Assembly: GCF_964204645.1 (NCBI RefSeq)
Contig: NC_134025.1
Span: forward strand, 10,111,001-10,175,000
Length of the DNA: 64,000 bases
From: Tubulanus polymorphus
Lineage: Eukaryota > Nemertea > Palaeonemertea > Tubulaniformes > Tubulanidae
Direction: 5' to 3'
In this document: positions 46,787-60,041 of the stretch, one piece after another
Position numbering within the stretch: position 1 is the first letter of the stretch
Layout of the letters: each line of letters begins with the position of its first letter
Notes under the pieces: generated by a model
What the model was told of the DNA's origin: nothing
Seen by the model: the letters and a program-made list of their open reading frames with translations, nothing else
The model's database searches: none
Translations under genes and position numbers: made by a program

Positions 46787-49700
46787 TCATAAACTCTCGT
46801 CCTGTTTCCATTTTTCTTCTTGTTCTTTCTTGGCATCGGGTAGAAGTTGATTTCTCATTCCGCCTAACACGTTGGATGTAGCCTCCGACACGAGTATCAA
46901 CGGCTGAACAACTGTCGGCGGTATTTGTCGTAGCACTCCGCCGACCGCTCCAGTGACACCTTTCAGTTCGTGTTCTTCTGTTGCTACTTTGACGATAGCA
47001 TCAGCGGTACCGGTAACACCCTGTAGAATAGAAAAAGATTTCGATTTTGAGTACCACTTATGAGACTATGACCAATCTTTGACACATTGTACCTATATTC
47101 AATACACTCTTGACCCATCATTACTGTCAGGACAAAAACCCCTTTGGAAAACATCCCTACATCCTATGACCGTTAAATAATACTTTACAACCTTCTGGAA
47201 ATACAACCCTATGGCAATTGATCAGGGCAACCATCCAGAATTTTTCAAAAATTCATTATCGACACAATGTATGACGATTTTAATCCCCAACAAAGACCTA
47301 CTAGAAAATGAAAAGTGAAAAATGAATTGATGATCAATTCCCCAAATTCATATTTTGATTACCGGTACTATCGCAAATGCACTCGGAAAGAAAGGCCAAA
47401 TGATTTTCATATCAGTAAGTAATAATTGTATTTTGTGAAAACATACTGTTGTAACCTAGGATTAAATCGATTATCAACATACCAAAATCTTCATTATAAT
47501 TGATTAATCAATCTTGTAACTGCAGGGTAAATAAATCAATATCACTGCCAAGAGATTTTTGACGATCGATTACAAAAAGGGATATTCATTTCAATGATTA
47601 TCTTACAGTTCATATTCACATTCGAAGCAGACGGATTCAGCAATGATGACATCATCTACGAACACGACCGTGGTTACCACGATTACATCGCAGACGACAG
47701 ATTCGCGGATTTATTGGTGCATGTTTTGGGATAGAAAACCTAGAATTCTATTGCGTTCTCGACCGATTGGATTCACGTTGGGCAGAATTCTGCGATTGCT
47801 CATCCGACTGATCGGTTTCATATTGAACGCGATAACGATCGTGCTTTTGTTCAAGTGTCAACGTCAAAGATCGGTACGTACTACGTTCATATATCTGATT
47901 ACGCTCGGCATTTCCGACGAAATCGTCGTTCTATGCGAGCTACGAGACTTCTGGTTCGACATTTTTAACTTTCTTGTCAAAACTCTGCGGTTATATGCGA
48001 ACAGATGTCGTTTGTTGCAGAAAGAATTTTTCCACGCAAAGCCATCCTGCCCGTTTTACCGTTTTCATTATTTCATGACAATCATACCGAAATTTAAAAT
48101 ACCGCAGTTTCATCCGTATTTCGAGGATCCGGCGCAGTCATTTTCGAATTGGATCATCATCGCTATAGCGATCGAGCGTTATGTCGCGATAAGAGCACCA
48201 TTTTTTCACCGGCGACATTACACGACGCGAGTACGCGCATTTGTTACAACTCTAGTACTGTTTATATCGTACGCGCAGAATGCTGAACAGATCGCCTTCA
48301 AGATGATTAGAATTGACCGATACATCGCATCCAGAAATTTGACTCTGTCCCTGTGGTTGATGTCGCCAATATCGCGAAATCGTAAGCTGACTTATTTCAC
48401 ACAGGTGCCACGTTCATTGATTCAAGATGCTATTCCAGTTCTATTCGTCATCGTATTCTCACTACTGACGGCAGCCACTATGAGAAACCGAAGCAGAGGC
48501 GTAGCCCTTATTTCTTCGGACAACAAACTCTCGAAAACTGCGAGTAAAACGCTTTTATGTGTCATCCTCATGTTTTTGATAATGATCACTCCTGTAACAG
48601 TAACGTGGAATTTGGGCAATATTGCTAATGGTCTCAGATACTTATTATATAATGATAAGAAACGCCAGTGGACGAAAACCTTCGCTTATGCAATGCTTTT
48701 CATGTATACATATCCAAATATGATTAATCAGTTTGCGAGAATTCTCCGAAGGGCGGTGCATTTCATGAATTTCTTCATATACCTATACACGCTGCCTGTT
48801 TTCCGTACCGCATTCATTGAGTTATTTCAAATTTGCCATTGTGGTTGTAAATGTCGCCGTAGCAATTGTCCCAATTTCAGGCGTAAGGAAAAATAAAATT
48901 CGAAGGTCAACATCTTGATCTAAAATTAGCACTCTCTAAACCTGCTTGCACCTATGTTCTGACTTCATTTACAAGTATCTAACTCAGCAGTCAGAACCTT
49001 GCTCTAATGCAGCAATATTTAATAAGGTAAAAAATCTTCTTCGGCATATCTATCAAATTTTTCATATCATTGAATTACTAAAATCAGTGAGATCTGTTTG
49101 TAAATAACACACAACAATGAATTGGGTTCTCACATAGATTTGAAAATAAGTCTCTCAACCCGCAATCAACACAAGTTGCGCAACCAGCCCTAATGGACTT
49201 ATTTTTGAATGGATGAAAATCAACGTTTCAAGAAATGAAATAGGAACTGGTGCTGAAAAGATCCTCGAACCAAATTCGAATGGATTTAAAGCCTACTGTT
49301 ATTCTAAGAGCAAAGAATCCTAGAATCTAAAGTCCCAAAGTCCTTAATTTCCCATACAATATGATGTACTTTGTTATTACTTACCTCTTTCACGACCATA
49401 ATTGCATTCGAAACACCTTCCCTGATATCAGATGGTTGAGCCAATCGGCAATGTCTTTTATAACGCTTGATTCGGTTCAAGCGTACGCTCGGACCAGGAG
49501 ATACCATGTCATAGGCCATTTCTGCAGCATACTGAAATCAAATTGCAAACATTTATGCGCATGAAGTAAGCAACTAAAGAGAGTGCTTGTTTGCTAGGCC
49601 TGCAAATTTTCATAAGATCATTTTTAACATATGTTCATATAATTCTATTCTAACATATTGTTGCCAAATATGAAAATCTATAATAAATCTGATCTGTACC

Positions 49701-52700
49701 ACATCTGTAATCCAGATTTTCAGCAACCGCATTCCAGAAATTGTTAAATCTTTGGTCAAAAGTAAATTGCTCCACACAATTCAGCAAGGCAAATATGCCT
49801 TTTTTATTGCATTTTTATCAAGAATTTATAACGCGATGAACACCAATATCTAAGTGTTTCTAAGTGTAGCCTACCTGCACGCTGAGGACTAATCGTTGCG
49901 TCAGTTCTAAAGCGGCCATTGCTGTACAAGTAGTGAACGAATGCGCTCCGCGTTGTATTCCGCGAACTATACGACCATCTTTCTTGTACTGTTCAATCGG
50001 CAACCAGAACAAATCTCGAATTCCCTGGACTGAAAATGATAAAACATGGGATGGTTTTTTCCTTGAATGTTACATCTACTATCTCAGCATGTTTCTACCC
50101 TACAACAACAGTACTTACATAATTGCACAAATGAATGCATAGGTCCTACACCGCCTAGAATGCTGGGGAGCTGATTAGTCTTGATGTCCTGAAGCCAGTC
50201 ATTGATGATGTGCATCATTAGTCTGTCAACTCCAAGAACACTGCAACAGAAGTAAAATGTACATATGGTACGTCCTACTTACCCAACATTCCGGTAACCC
50301 CCTAGAATGGCTTTACTCACCCATGTCTATAATTCAATCTTCTCAGACGTAGCTCTGAGCAATTCAACTGAGCAAGACCAGCTAGAAGGCCAGCTATAGT
50401 ACCCTATAAGTGCATAAAAAGGCCATGAAGTATTTCGAATGGTACCAAAAATACATATGTATTTTTCATAGTACCCTATATTTATGGTAAATAAAATGAA
50501 ATGCAACATAAAAATTCTGTCTCTATCATATTACCTGCCCCATGTCCAGTCTTTTCCCATGATAATCTAACCGAATAGGTACATCTGGCGAGAAAACGAA
50601 TGTCCTACAAATACATCATGAATAAATGAATACCATTTCATGTTTCTCTTTTGCCAGTCGTTTTTGAAATTCAACCGAGGACACAATAACGGTACTCACT
50701 TGAAGTATACAGGTTGCGTAGGTTCCTCCGTTTTTTCTTCAAGTTCGTCGTCTTTTTCTTCCAGCGCGTACGCGATCTCGTCAAACATGATCAACTGTTC
50801 CTGAGTATCAATGTAAGAATGTTCCGGCGAGGGCCCTCCGAGCGTCATTACGGGTGGCGGTGAAGACGCTTTCCCGGGGCTGCTCGATATTTCCGGACTC
50901 GGACACGGTATATTCACCGGAGATGCGGAGGTTTCGCCGGTTACGGAGGCGAAGAAGTTCTTCAAGAAAAACAAAGCATCCTGCAAAATAAACCAAATTC
51001 TAATAGATGCATAGTAAACTACAGTGTATGTATAAATATAGATCCCTAACTTTTAGATGTAAACGGTAAAGAGTTGCCATGATCTTGTGTTCACACAAAC
51101 AAGGTCTCAACTAATTGAATCTATCAAAATCTTTTCTAATTTTGTATGTAACAGATGTCTGAAAGACATAATGATGTTGCCTACCTGATCGATGTTCAGA
51201 CGAAGCGGCATTAGTGAAACTTTTACAGAACATTCCTGAGACGGAACTTGAGGATCCGGTCGAACATGCAAGGCTTTCACCAACAGCTGAAAAACATAGT
51301 AAAGCAATATACATGAAAGGAGATACATGGAAAGAAAGCTATTGTGGAAAATAAGTGAGGATTCCTTTTGTGTTTAACTTCGTCTATCAGGGTTAGTCAA
51401 CTGTTTGTGAAATAAGTAAAACCGAATGTCATTTAGTCAGTACGGTACCTAAGTCCGAAAATAGTGAACCACTCAACTGAGCACACTCGCTGTAGTTGGA
51501 ACTTAGACACTGTGAAATGCGTAAGTCCAAACTATGATACATTTGATTATTAGCTCCGACCACTATTCAAATAACTACAAAAACTGGTTCGCCCAATGTG
51601 TATGTGGCAAAAGAGACTGCCAACATTCAATTTAAATCTATCCAAAAATCTCTTTAAAATGAATAACTTGTCAAATTAGAAGCATGAAATAACAGTTTAT
51701 AAAAAGGTATTAAAAAAATTCAGATATGCCCGACGGCAACAGGTTCATCCGAAAGATATCTTACCATGTTGGCGTGTGATTGTCTCGGCATGGCTTCTGA
51801 GGTATACTGGTACAAAAACTTGTTGATCTGAGACGATACTAAACGGTCGCGGATTTCCAATTCGTTTACGAGGAATATCTGACGCGAAGCCTGTTCGGTG
51901 GTGTCCGGGTAAATCTCAGTCTGCATCCGCACCTATGTCAAACAACATCAGTGTATTAGCAACATACATAAATGCACATATAATAGCGTACCTTTCACAG
52001 AAAGCAGAGATAGTTTATTTTGCACTTAATCTCTAGCGTATGATGAGCTGTGACAAATCACATACAGATGAGAATTTTTTGACGCCGTAAAATCTATATA
52101 TTGGCATTTCAAAATAACAATTACAATTGTGAATTTTGGCATTTATTTTGTGATGAAATATATATTATTTCAAAACTCTTATCTTTGATCAAATTTTGAT
52201 AATTGTTTTTACGTTGATGTGCACTTAGTCTTCAATACATTGGGGCTAGACTGGTTGCGGGTCAATTAAATTCAATACTTGATATATTCGAATCCAAAAT
52301 AATTTATGTGTTATCTTTCCAGGTATCAATAAACTTTCTTGTCGTTTCCAATTCCAAATTTCTTATTAAAAAATCCTTAAACAATGAAAGTAGCAAAGCA
52401 ACATAGACCGTAAATCATTAGTCCATATAAAGGCCAGCCTACCTTATTCATCTGAAGTTCCATGAGAACATTATGGTCCCTATCCGGTCCACCCCTGGCC
52501 TGCCAGGCTAATTTTCCGAATCCACCAGAATCCCGCTGAGTGGTAATAGGAGTACTTTTACCATACGTCACACGCGTCGTACCGTACATGTTCACTTTGG
52601 ATTTCTCGTTTTTTCGATCAACGTCGGAAAAGTCTTTGCCGCCATACAAATGCCAAACGAGAGACATTTCACGTAACGTGTATCGATAGACGGCTTGCGG

Positions 52701-55700
52701 AAAGTGTTCCGGCGCTTTTAAGACGTTGTGCGTTCCGAGAGGTATCGAGAAATGATTTTCCTTGATGACTATCGGTTCGTCGGATAACATGCGAACAATC
52801 GGTTCACCATCTCGAGGCTGAAACGTAAGTGAAAATTCAAAAGTTTAAAAACGTATTTGCGTATTCGGTTACATCACGGGTTTCAACAAATATTCCTAAA
52901 GACTAAGAAATTTTCGGGTTGAATCAGGGTGGCAGGCTCAAATAACCTCTCCTGACTATCGATATCGAAAATAAAAAACACCTCGGAACCACTGACAATA
53001 AACCTTATATATATATACTAAAGACTATCTGTTCTGTACTAGTTATCTATAAAAGTTATTCAAATCAAATGAAATCATAATATCTACTGGGTATGATAGA
53101 TGAATGAAACGTACCCCGATTCCGAGTCCAGGATCGTCTATAATACAAAACTCTTCTTCATCCTCCTCATCACTGAACGCATCAGACAATACGCTGTTCG
53201 CAAACGAATCCTGGCTCTCATCCATCACCGCTGTAATTTGTCTCGTAACGGGTGAAGAGGGTGACCCGTCAGCCGGGACTGTCGCTTGAGTCTCGTCCGG
53301 GAAGAAGTAAACCTCGGTGACCGAATCGCGACGACCCGAGTTTGCGTCATCGGTCGATTTCTCCGACGCGCTCGACGGACACGTCGATTCTTTCATGGCG
53401 TCTTCCATCATGCTGTGCATCTCTTCCATTTGAGACTGGGTCATCGATGGACTGCTCGATAGACTATTCTGCCTCGACTGGCCGCTCTGAAACGAATGTC
53501 ATTGACCAACTTCAATCGGTTTCTACATGACCACATATTTTGCAGAAGAGACCTTGATTTCAATCACATTACTACATAATACACCAAAAACAATGCAGTA
53601 ATATACTTTTTTTTCTAAATTTAGCCTGGATTGGTTGCATTACCAGCAAAAATTCCTCATGGGAAGCTAACATGAATCAGAATGTTTTTTATTATGGCTG
53701 TTAGGTACCGGTATGAGTTTTGCATATGCAGTTACGGTAGTTACATAGTTGCCTATATATCATATCATGATCACGCAAGTCCAAAGCAAATGCATTCTGG
53801 TATTTAAGAATGTCAATTCTGGGGTCAAGGGAAACAGATTACAAGTGCCTACAAGCCTTCAGGCTTAAACAGATAATACACAACTAGATGAATGGCCTAT
53901 CCTGTATTTTGGTCGTAAGAAAGTATCAAAAGAGTATCGCGGTTAGAATTCAAATAAAATCTACCTATACAACTCCGAATTTACCTTCGAGCTGGAATCA
54001 TCACGGAGGTTTTCGATGTCGTCGCTGAGATCTCCGTCGCTAGCCACGTATTGCACGAGCTGTAACAACGCTCGCATCGAGTCGCTACACGTTCGTATAT
54101 GGATGATATTATTCGACGCTCGTAAATCAATTTTCGGATGTCTCTGCAAAATCAATTTCATTCGATAGTACGTGAAGAGATATGCAGATACTCACGCCAG
54201 CAAACATATTACGAGAATCCCATAAGAAAGACGAAAAAGTTTGAAAATGTTTTTCTTGAACTAGAGTAGTTTATTCAATATTCAATGTTTCGACTATAAA
54301 CTTATAGCCTTACTCAATGGGACCAATTGCCAACTGGTAAATATTTATTTCACCTAGATGACCAGGTATCACATTAACCCTTTCAGTGCGATGTATAAAT
54401 CACTGATGGACTTAACTAGTACACCACGTCACGCGGTGTATCGGTTTAATTGGTAACTAGTTTTAATCTCGATTGAAAGATGGCAAAAAATATCAAACAG
54501 TGAAATATTAGTAAGTAACGATACGCAGCACAGCGGTGTAGATGAACTATAGCAGTGTGCCCATCAATCAACACAATGGGGTGGAATTTTTTAAAATTTT
54601 CAAATTATCTCCAACGCTTCTGGGTATTAATTCATCAGTACTGAAAGGGTTAAAATAATGAGTTAGGATATGTCGACGTTTAGCAGCCAAGGACAGAAGT
54701 GATACAAGCTAGCAAGGAGGCTACTGGACATATGAACCAGTAGGCCCTATATAAAACTACCACCTAAGTATATCTCGTTGTGCCCAGCATTATCACTTTA
54801 ATACAAGAAACCAACATGATTTTCAGATTCTAGTTCATACAGACACTTACGGAATTATTTCCATCACTGGTGATCAATGATAGTTCAAATGAACCCATGT
54901 CCATCACGCAAACATAATCTGTAAATAAATGAAAAAGAATTACTAACAAAGTACACGACAAAAGACACTAGACATTCACTAATTGAAATCGCTTTAGGAA
55001 AGAATATGTATTACTTTTTTTCAAGTCAACGCCGTGTGCTTTATATTTTTCGGACAGAAATAAAGCTGCATCATCGACTATGAATCTACAATACAAAATC
55101 CGTACAACATTCAGATACTGTTAGATAGATCTATTCATTCCAAGTAAGCAAGTCGATTTCCAAAAGCGGAATGTAGCCTACCTGAGAAGAGATGTGTCAG
55201 AATTCGCGATGATGTTACTCGAAACGCTGAACGACTCAACTGTCACCAAAGTGCGTAGAGGTAAGAATACCGGTCTACAATACAATGTAACATGACAACT
55301 ATCTAATATACAAAATATAGAAGAAATTCAACATGTATATAACATTGTACACTATTATACAATACACCTGGGCCCAGTTAAGTCATGATTTCGATATACT
55401 AAATCAAAGAACTAAGCTGAAACCTAAAACAGAGTTTTACTGCAAGCAATGATCCCAGATGGATTGGTGTACTGGCCCACTCATAAAGGATAATATTGCT
55501 GTTATATTGCTGTTGAACCATGCTGGGCTTATGGTCTTTGAGTGTTGGGTCGATTTCAAAGTCAGGTTGATTTCTAATCACCGCGAAACAAAATTTGATG
55601 GCAATTTCCTTGATTTTTAGTGCTGCGATAGTTGTCTGGCGATCCCCTTGGCCATCAAGCGATCATCCCTAATTACCTGTAATCTAAACAGCAGCTCCAT

Positions 55701-58700
55701 AAATGTGTATGCATCACAGTAACAACTTTAGGGAGTGTATACCCGAGTATCGGATAATCTTGCACATCAAGAAATTCTACGATCTACAAAAAGTCGATAA
55801 GCTCTATCATGTAACATGCCAGTAACAATGAGTACGTATTTCGATTTCATGATCAAAATATCATGAGGTTGATCTAAATGACTCGATGCGATGTACTACC
55901 TGGTTAAGCCAATTGAATTCTGGTTTTGTCATGACGTGGTGTAATGTTGCTCCGCGGGCACCAACAGCAACCAAAAATTCCTAAAATTACAAGTAATAAA
56001 TGAATATTCTATGGAAAAAACAAAATTCCTTATAAGTTGCTAGTTAGTTGACGTACAAAATCATAAGCTAAGAGATAAGAAAAGCCAACTGGGAACTGGT
56101 AACTAATGTCACCATTAAAGTGATATTTCACACAGAGATTTCAGCAGCCAGGGAAAGCAGAGATCTTTTCTGGTCTCTGATAACCTTAGTAATGAGCAGG
56201 AAAAGCAGAATTTCTTGATCTAACATCAAATGTAAATATTGCAAGTACATGTATATAAAACTTATATGCATTACTGGGAGATATGTACTGCACTGTAGTG
56301 TACTTTGCCAAATGGGGCACTGGTATCAAGAAATATATATTTACCCAAAATTTCTTAGCGTTTAAAAATTACCTTTACATTGCTGAATGACTCCATAGAT
56401 ATTTTCATGGCGATTGACAGCATATCGAGACTGTCTCCTCCCATACCGACTGATCCGGATAATTTAGTGTACACTCCGGGTTCAGACGGATATATGGTTG
56501 GTTCCAGATAGGACGGACGGGCGAGAGAAGCTCGTTCGATTACTGGGATTTCTTTGACTATGTCAACATTACCTGAAAAAGAGTTATACTATCAATTAGA
56601 ATATGAATATGGAATAATCGACCGTGCCTCACAAGGACATTCCTAACATAGATCAATTTCCAGCTAAAACGTTTCATTTCTACAATACCTAAAGCAGGTT
56701 GCCACCCTATAAATGCTAAGTCAAACAGCTGTGAACTCAAGACTTCTATTACATGTAGTTGATTTATGATTCTGATATGATGGTTTTTTCTGTGATTAAT
56801 AAAGGGTGGCAATGATGGAGGGCAATGATAAGGTTTACTGAAGCCTTTATCAAAATATAAGAAGAGGAAGAAGTATTTGATCGTACCATTATGAAAGAGA
56901 GCGGCTCTATTTGCCTGGATACACACAAATTGAAGGTCTGGATCGCCGTTATACGACACTACAGCGAATAACATTCCATCTCCGACATCTAACATCAATT
57001 GGCCATGTTTCTCCGTGCTTATCTTGCCTTCTTCATCCTAGATCAGTTTGAAAATTATATTTTTAGAAAAATGGCGCCAACGAATACTACGATGATACTT
57101 CGAAGAATACTGCAGAACTTCATTTCTGTATGAGGGATTATTCAATCAGAATGTTAATAGTCAACACATGGGGAAGAAAGTTAGAATGCTCTAATGAACA
57201 TTTCGCTTAGATATATGAAAAACAAAAAGAGATTATTCATTGAGTAAGGAGATGAGGAAGTCAGTTAGATTTTTTTCCAAAATAGTCCATTTAGATACGA
57301 AAGACAAAATCCAGATTAATCATTAATCAAGAAAGAGCGAGACAGAAAATCAAGAACTGTTGTAACTTAATGGGAAAAGTATTCATCAGTGTTTATACAA
57401 AAAAGAAACAAGCATTTTCTTTTGTGGGGCCCTGAGAAACAAGCATTTTCTTTTGTGTACATTATACATGATGCCTAAAACTATTATGTCACTGGAGTTT
57501 TGGATTAAGATTTGTAAGTGATGGCTTATAGAAATTGATCTACTAGGTATTCATATCATCAGATATGGTACTTAAAATGAAACGATATTCCTCTATATTA
57601 CTTAGAACTTACTTTTAAAGGCAAACCGACAGTGATCTTTCCATGGCCGATATTCAGCGTAACGCACAGTTGACTTTGACATTGCATTTGTTCGAGTCGT
57701 TGCTTTCGCCGAATCTTGTGATACTGGTCGTGGATCGTGTAGTGGCCAGAATTACTCTCAGAGTCTGAATCTGAATCTGTAAAATGTTGGAATAACATTT
57801 ACGAATTTCAACAATTTCAGATATCACAAATGATAAAACATTTGACCGGATATATGGAAACATCACTTTTCTAAGTATGAGATTTTTTGCATTTTCACAC
57901 TGTCTTCATGAAAATCATCAGTTTTCGAAAAAAAATCTAAGCAGAAGTAAAGAATAGTAAGCTATAATATAATGTAATATGTATGCTATAAAACCTTCAT
58001 TGTCGAAACGCTTACCATATTGAATGCCCGATTTGCACATGATGAATCGTTCATCCAAGGCATCGGGCTGCATAAGTTGAGTGGCAAGGTCCACACTGTA
58101 AGGTGGCAGAGAATAAGCGAACTGCTCCTGAGGATCAATAGGAGCAGGAGCCTGCGGTTCCCATAATAACAAATCACTGTTAATTCTGCAAAAAATTAAA
58201 TACAAACTCTTGAACAAAAACCGAGTTTTCTGTGGACATATGATCAATGCGGATATCTCTTATCTAATATCCATCTACAGACTTGAAATAAGCTAGTCAT
58301 ACCAAATATACGTATTCCATCAGTCTCCCCAGCAGGGATTTGAACCTGATGGCATCGCGACTCGCCACAGTACAAAACCCTGCTACAGTAGCCCGAGGGC
58401 ACAGCTACATGCGCGGCTTAGATGATGTCATTACTTGCCGATCAGAAATCCTATTTTATTTTAGCCCCAGTTTTACCATTCATAGTTTATCCGTGAAATT
58501 TGCTTCAGCGATTATAAAACAGGCAATCTGATCGGTGCTGCAGCAAACCTGCACGTGTAACTGCTCACCCAGTCTAGTGTGCCAAGGTTTTGTGCCATGC
58601 CCGAGACAAGCAATGCCATCGGGTTCGATTCCCTGCCAAGTGAAGACAGTATCTCGTATTGATCTGTACCTGTTATACAGCAGCTCGTAGAAATCTCGAT

Positions 58701-59861
58701 CTGGTAGCAGTATATTGATATTCGGAGCCGTTATTTCCAACGACATGCGCGTATTGCTCAGCGATTTCTCCTGGAATTCTTGCATCTCCTGTCGATCGCC
58801 GGGCATGACCATCTCTTCATTTTCGTACAGCACGCGCTTCGTCGAGAACGGCGACGGCTCCGGTTTGTTCTTTGCGAACTGGCACGCGCCGTCAAGCGAG
58901 TCGTGCGGTGTATTGTCCTCGGAATCGATGTCCGGATCTTCGAGCACCGACGCTCCTCTTTTAGGTAGCATGTGTACAACAAGCCTATAACAAACACCGC
59001 GCGAAAAGTATGAAATGTAACTTCACTAACAATAATCCTTATTACAATGAAGTTACCTGGTAAAATCATGATCTAGTCAATATATGTCAAATCATGTTAG
59101 TTAAAAGGTCACCAGGGGCAGATCCAGAGGCCAATTTTGAAAGACTTGTCACATCCCAAAGATGTCCAAAGAGGCAATATTAGGTGGTGTTCATCCACAC
59201 AGAGGGGCTAATTTTGAATTACTTGTCCATAAATTTGATGGACTTGTACAAGACTCCGTGGATCCGCCCTTGGTCACACTGTGTATGATTACTGAAGTGT
59301 AGACCGTTGTGTGGAGTGAGGATATTGTGAGGCTCGCTGGGCATAGGGACCCATTCCCTTTCTTGGACCCAGCCTATTGGGCTTTGTCTACACACAATCC
59401 CGTTCGGTGGGGGAAAACCACAGGCTTTATTTCGCAGACTCCTCAAACTATCTGTTGCTCAGCCCATTACAGCTATTAGTCATTAAGAGAAATTCTTGCA
59501 AAATTCTAACCTCAAATAGGTGTTTCATTACCGGTTCACAGGTTGAAACAGCCACGCTCCGGGGCGTGCAGTAGATATAAGGTATACCGCATATTTTCTA
59601 CATGGTCTCACCAAGTCAATGCATACCTGAGCTAGCTATATTCACCATGCAAGAATCTCATTAATCATCAACTTAACTGTTGCTGTTAAAACTAACTAGG
59701 CCCGAAGTTTAAGATTCAAAAACCACAGCATGTTCAACTGCATACATACCTGGGCCAGTCAAATCCATCTTCTCGATCAGTAGCAGCAGCATCATCAACT
59801 AACCCGTAACTTACTCTCAGAAATGATACGGGCGCTTCGTCTTCCTTCTTTTGGAACAGAC
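46787..59861 (-). CDS. ATG2: ATG2 lipid-transfer protein, C-terminal 1264 residues
   Basis: Exons in transcription order: 59861-59750, 58984-58670, 58185-58016, 57776-57613, 57037-56887, 56572-56379, 55980-55900, 55783-55677, 55274-55182, 55085-55015, 54918-54851, 54143-53985, 53486-53115, 52817-52443, 51932-51765, 51286-51185, 50980-50700, 50604-50535, 50403-50321, 50240-50119, 50029-49875, 49531-49385 and 47020-46787. All phases agree. ATG2 is the bridge-like protein that moves lipid from ER to phagophore in autophagy. Family marks are DFYELLYNR with DLLLWEP, then HLWSCCLDY. An acidic stretch holds the LIR-like EEFCIIDDPGLGI (near 53130). REMSLVWHLYGG and SSQINKFLYQY follow. The C-terminal ATG_C region has IRLDYHGK, GLAQLNCSEL, VGPMHSF and FWLPIEQYKKDGR. 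Human ATG2A/B are about 1940-2080 residues, so the chorein-containing N-terminus is missing and must lie beyond the window. VPS13 was considered; these motifs fit ATG2 better. Confidence 0.95.
47643..48896 (+). CDS. Rhodopsin-like (class A) GPCR, nested in ATG2 intron
   Basis: An intronless frame of 417 codons encodes a seven-helix receptor. A short Ser/Thr-rich N-terminus with possible N-glycosylation sites leads to TM1 (GFILNAITIVLLF, conserved Asn). TM2 follows with LGISDEIVVL (conserved Asp). TM3 ends in ERYVAIRAP, the ERY form of the DRY motif. TM5 is IPVLFVIVFSLL. TM6 is LLCVILMFLIMITPV, without the usual CWxP. TM7 has NFFIYLYTLPVFR in place of NPxxY. The pattern resembles invertebrate FMRFamide-type peptide receptors, but no ligand can be assigned. 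The tail is rich in Cys and basic residues. The gene lies wholly inside the last ATG2 intron (47021-49384) on the opposite strand. Lack of introns suggests origin by retroposition or membership of an expanded intronless family. Confidence 0.88.
   Translation: MMTSSTNTTVVTTITSQTTDSRIYWCMFWDRKPRILLRSRPIGFTLGRILRLLIRLIGFILNAITIVLLFKCQRQRSVRTTFIYLITLGISDEIVVLCELRDFWFDIFNFLVKTLRLYANRCRLLQKEFFHAKPSCPFYRFHYFMTIIPKFKIPQFHPYFEDPAQSFSNWIIIAIAIERYVAIRAPFFHRRHYTTRVRAFVTTLVLFISYAQNAEQIAFKMIRIDRYIASRNLTLSLWLMSPISRNRKLTYFTQVPRSLIQDAIPVLFVIVFSLLTAATMRNRSRGVALISSDNKLSKTASKTLLCVILMFLIMITPVTVTWNLGNIANGLRYLLYNDKKRQWTKTFAYAMLFMYTYPNMINQFARILRRAVHFMNFFIYLYTLPVFRTAFIELFQICHCGCKCRRSNCPNFRRKEK
54374..54663. mobile_element. 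piggyBac-like TTAA MITE, intact copy in an ATG2 intron
   Basis: The element 54378-54659 (282 bp) has terminal inverted repeats CCCTTTCAGT ... ACTGAAAGGG. It is flanked by TTAA on both sides (54374-54377 and 54660-54663). TTAA duplication and CCC/GGG ends are hallmarks of piggyBac-type insertion. It has no coding capacity. Related copies lie at 31277-31565 and 25376-25960. It sits in the 54144-54850 ATG2 intron. Confidence 0.75.
58322..58650. repeat. tRNA-like inverted-repeat element, copy 2 (ATG2 intron)
   Basis: The left end contains CAGGGATTTGAACCTGATGG and the right end CCATCGGGTTCGATTCCCTG, an inverted pair. The right end has a Pol III B-box-like core. The right half on the - strand matches the element at 26745-27035, including ACTAGACTGGGTGAGC and CAGATTGCCTGTTTTATAATC. 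It lies in the intron between ATG2 exons 58670-58984 and 58016-58185. It creates a spurious reading-frame extension of the upstream exon. Confidence 0.6.
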
Positions 59862-60041
59862 CTGCAAAATATAGATAACAGTTTTTCGATACAAAAATGC
59901 ATTCAGTAGATCAAGGATCAATCCGATCGCAAATGAGATAAATATTGACCTAAAAATTAACTCATATTTTTCTACGTAAAGGCATTTATTGTGCCATAGT
60001 TTAAGTTAATGTATATTATGCTTGGCATAGTTCTTATAAGG

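Noticed and set aside
58758-59069. Frames overlapping the ATG2 exon near 58.7-59.0 kb
   Set aside because: They are alternate-frame readings of an ATG2 exon and its flanking intron.
46787-59861. VPS13 as the identity of the - strand gene
   Set aside because: The C-terminal ATG_C region, the LIR-like FCII motif and the DLLLWEP region fit ATG2 rather than VPS13.
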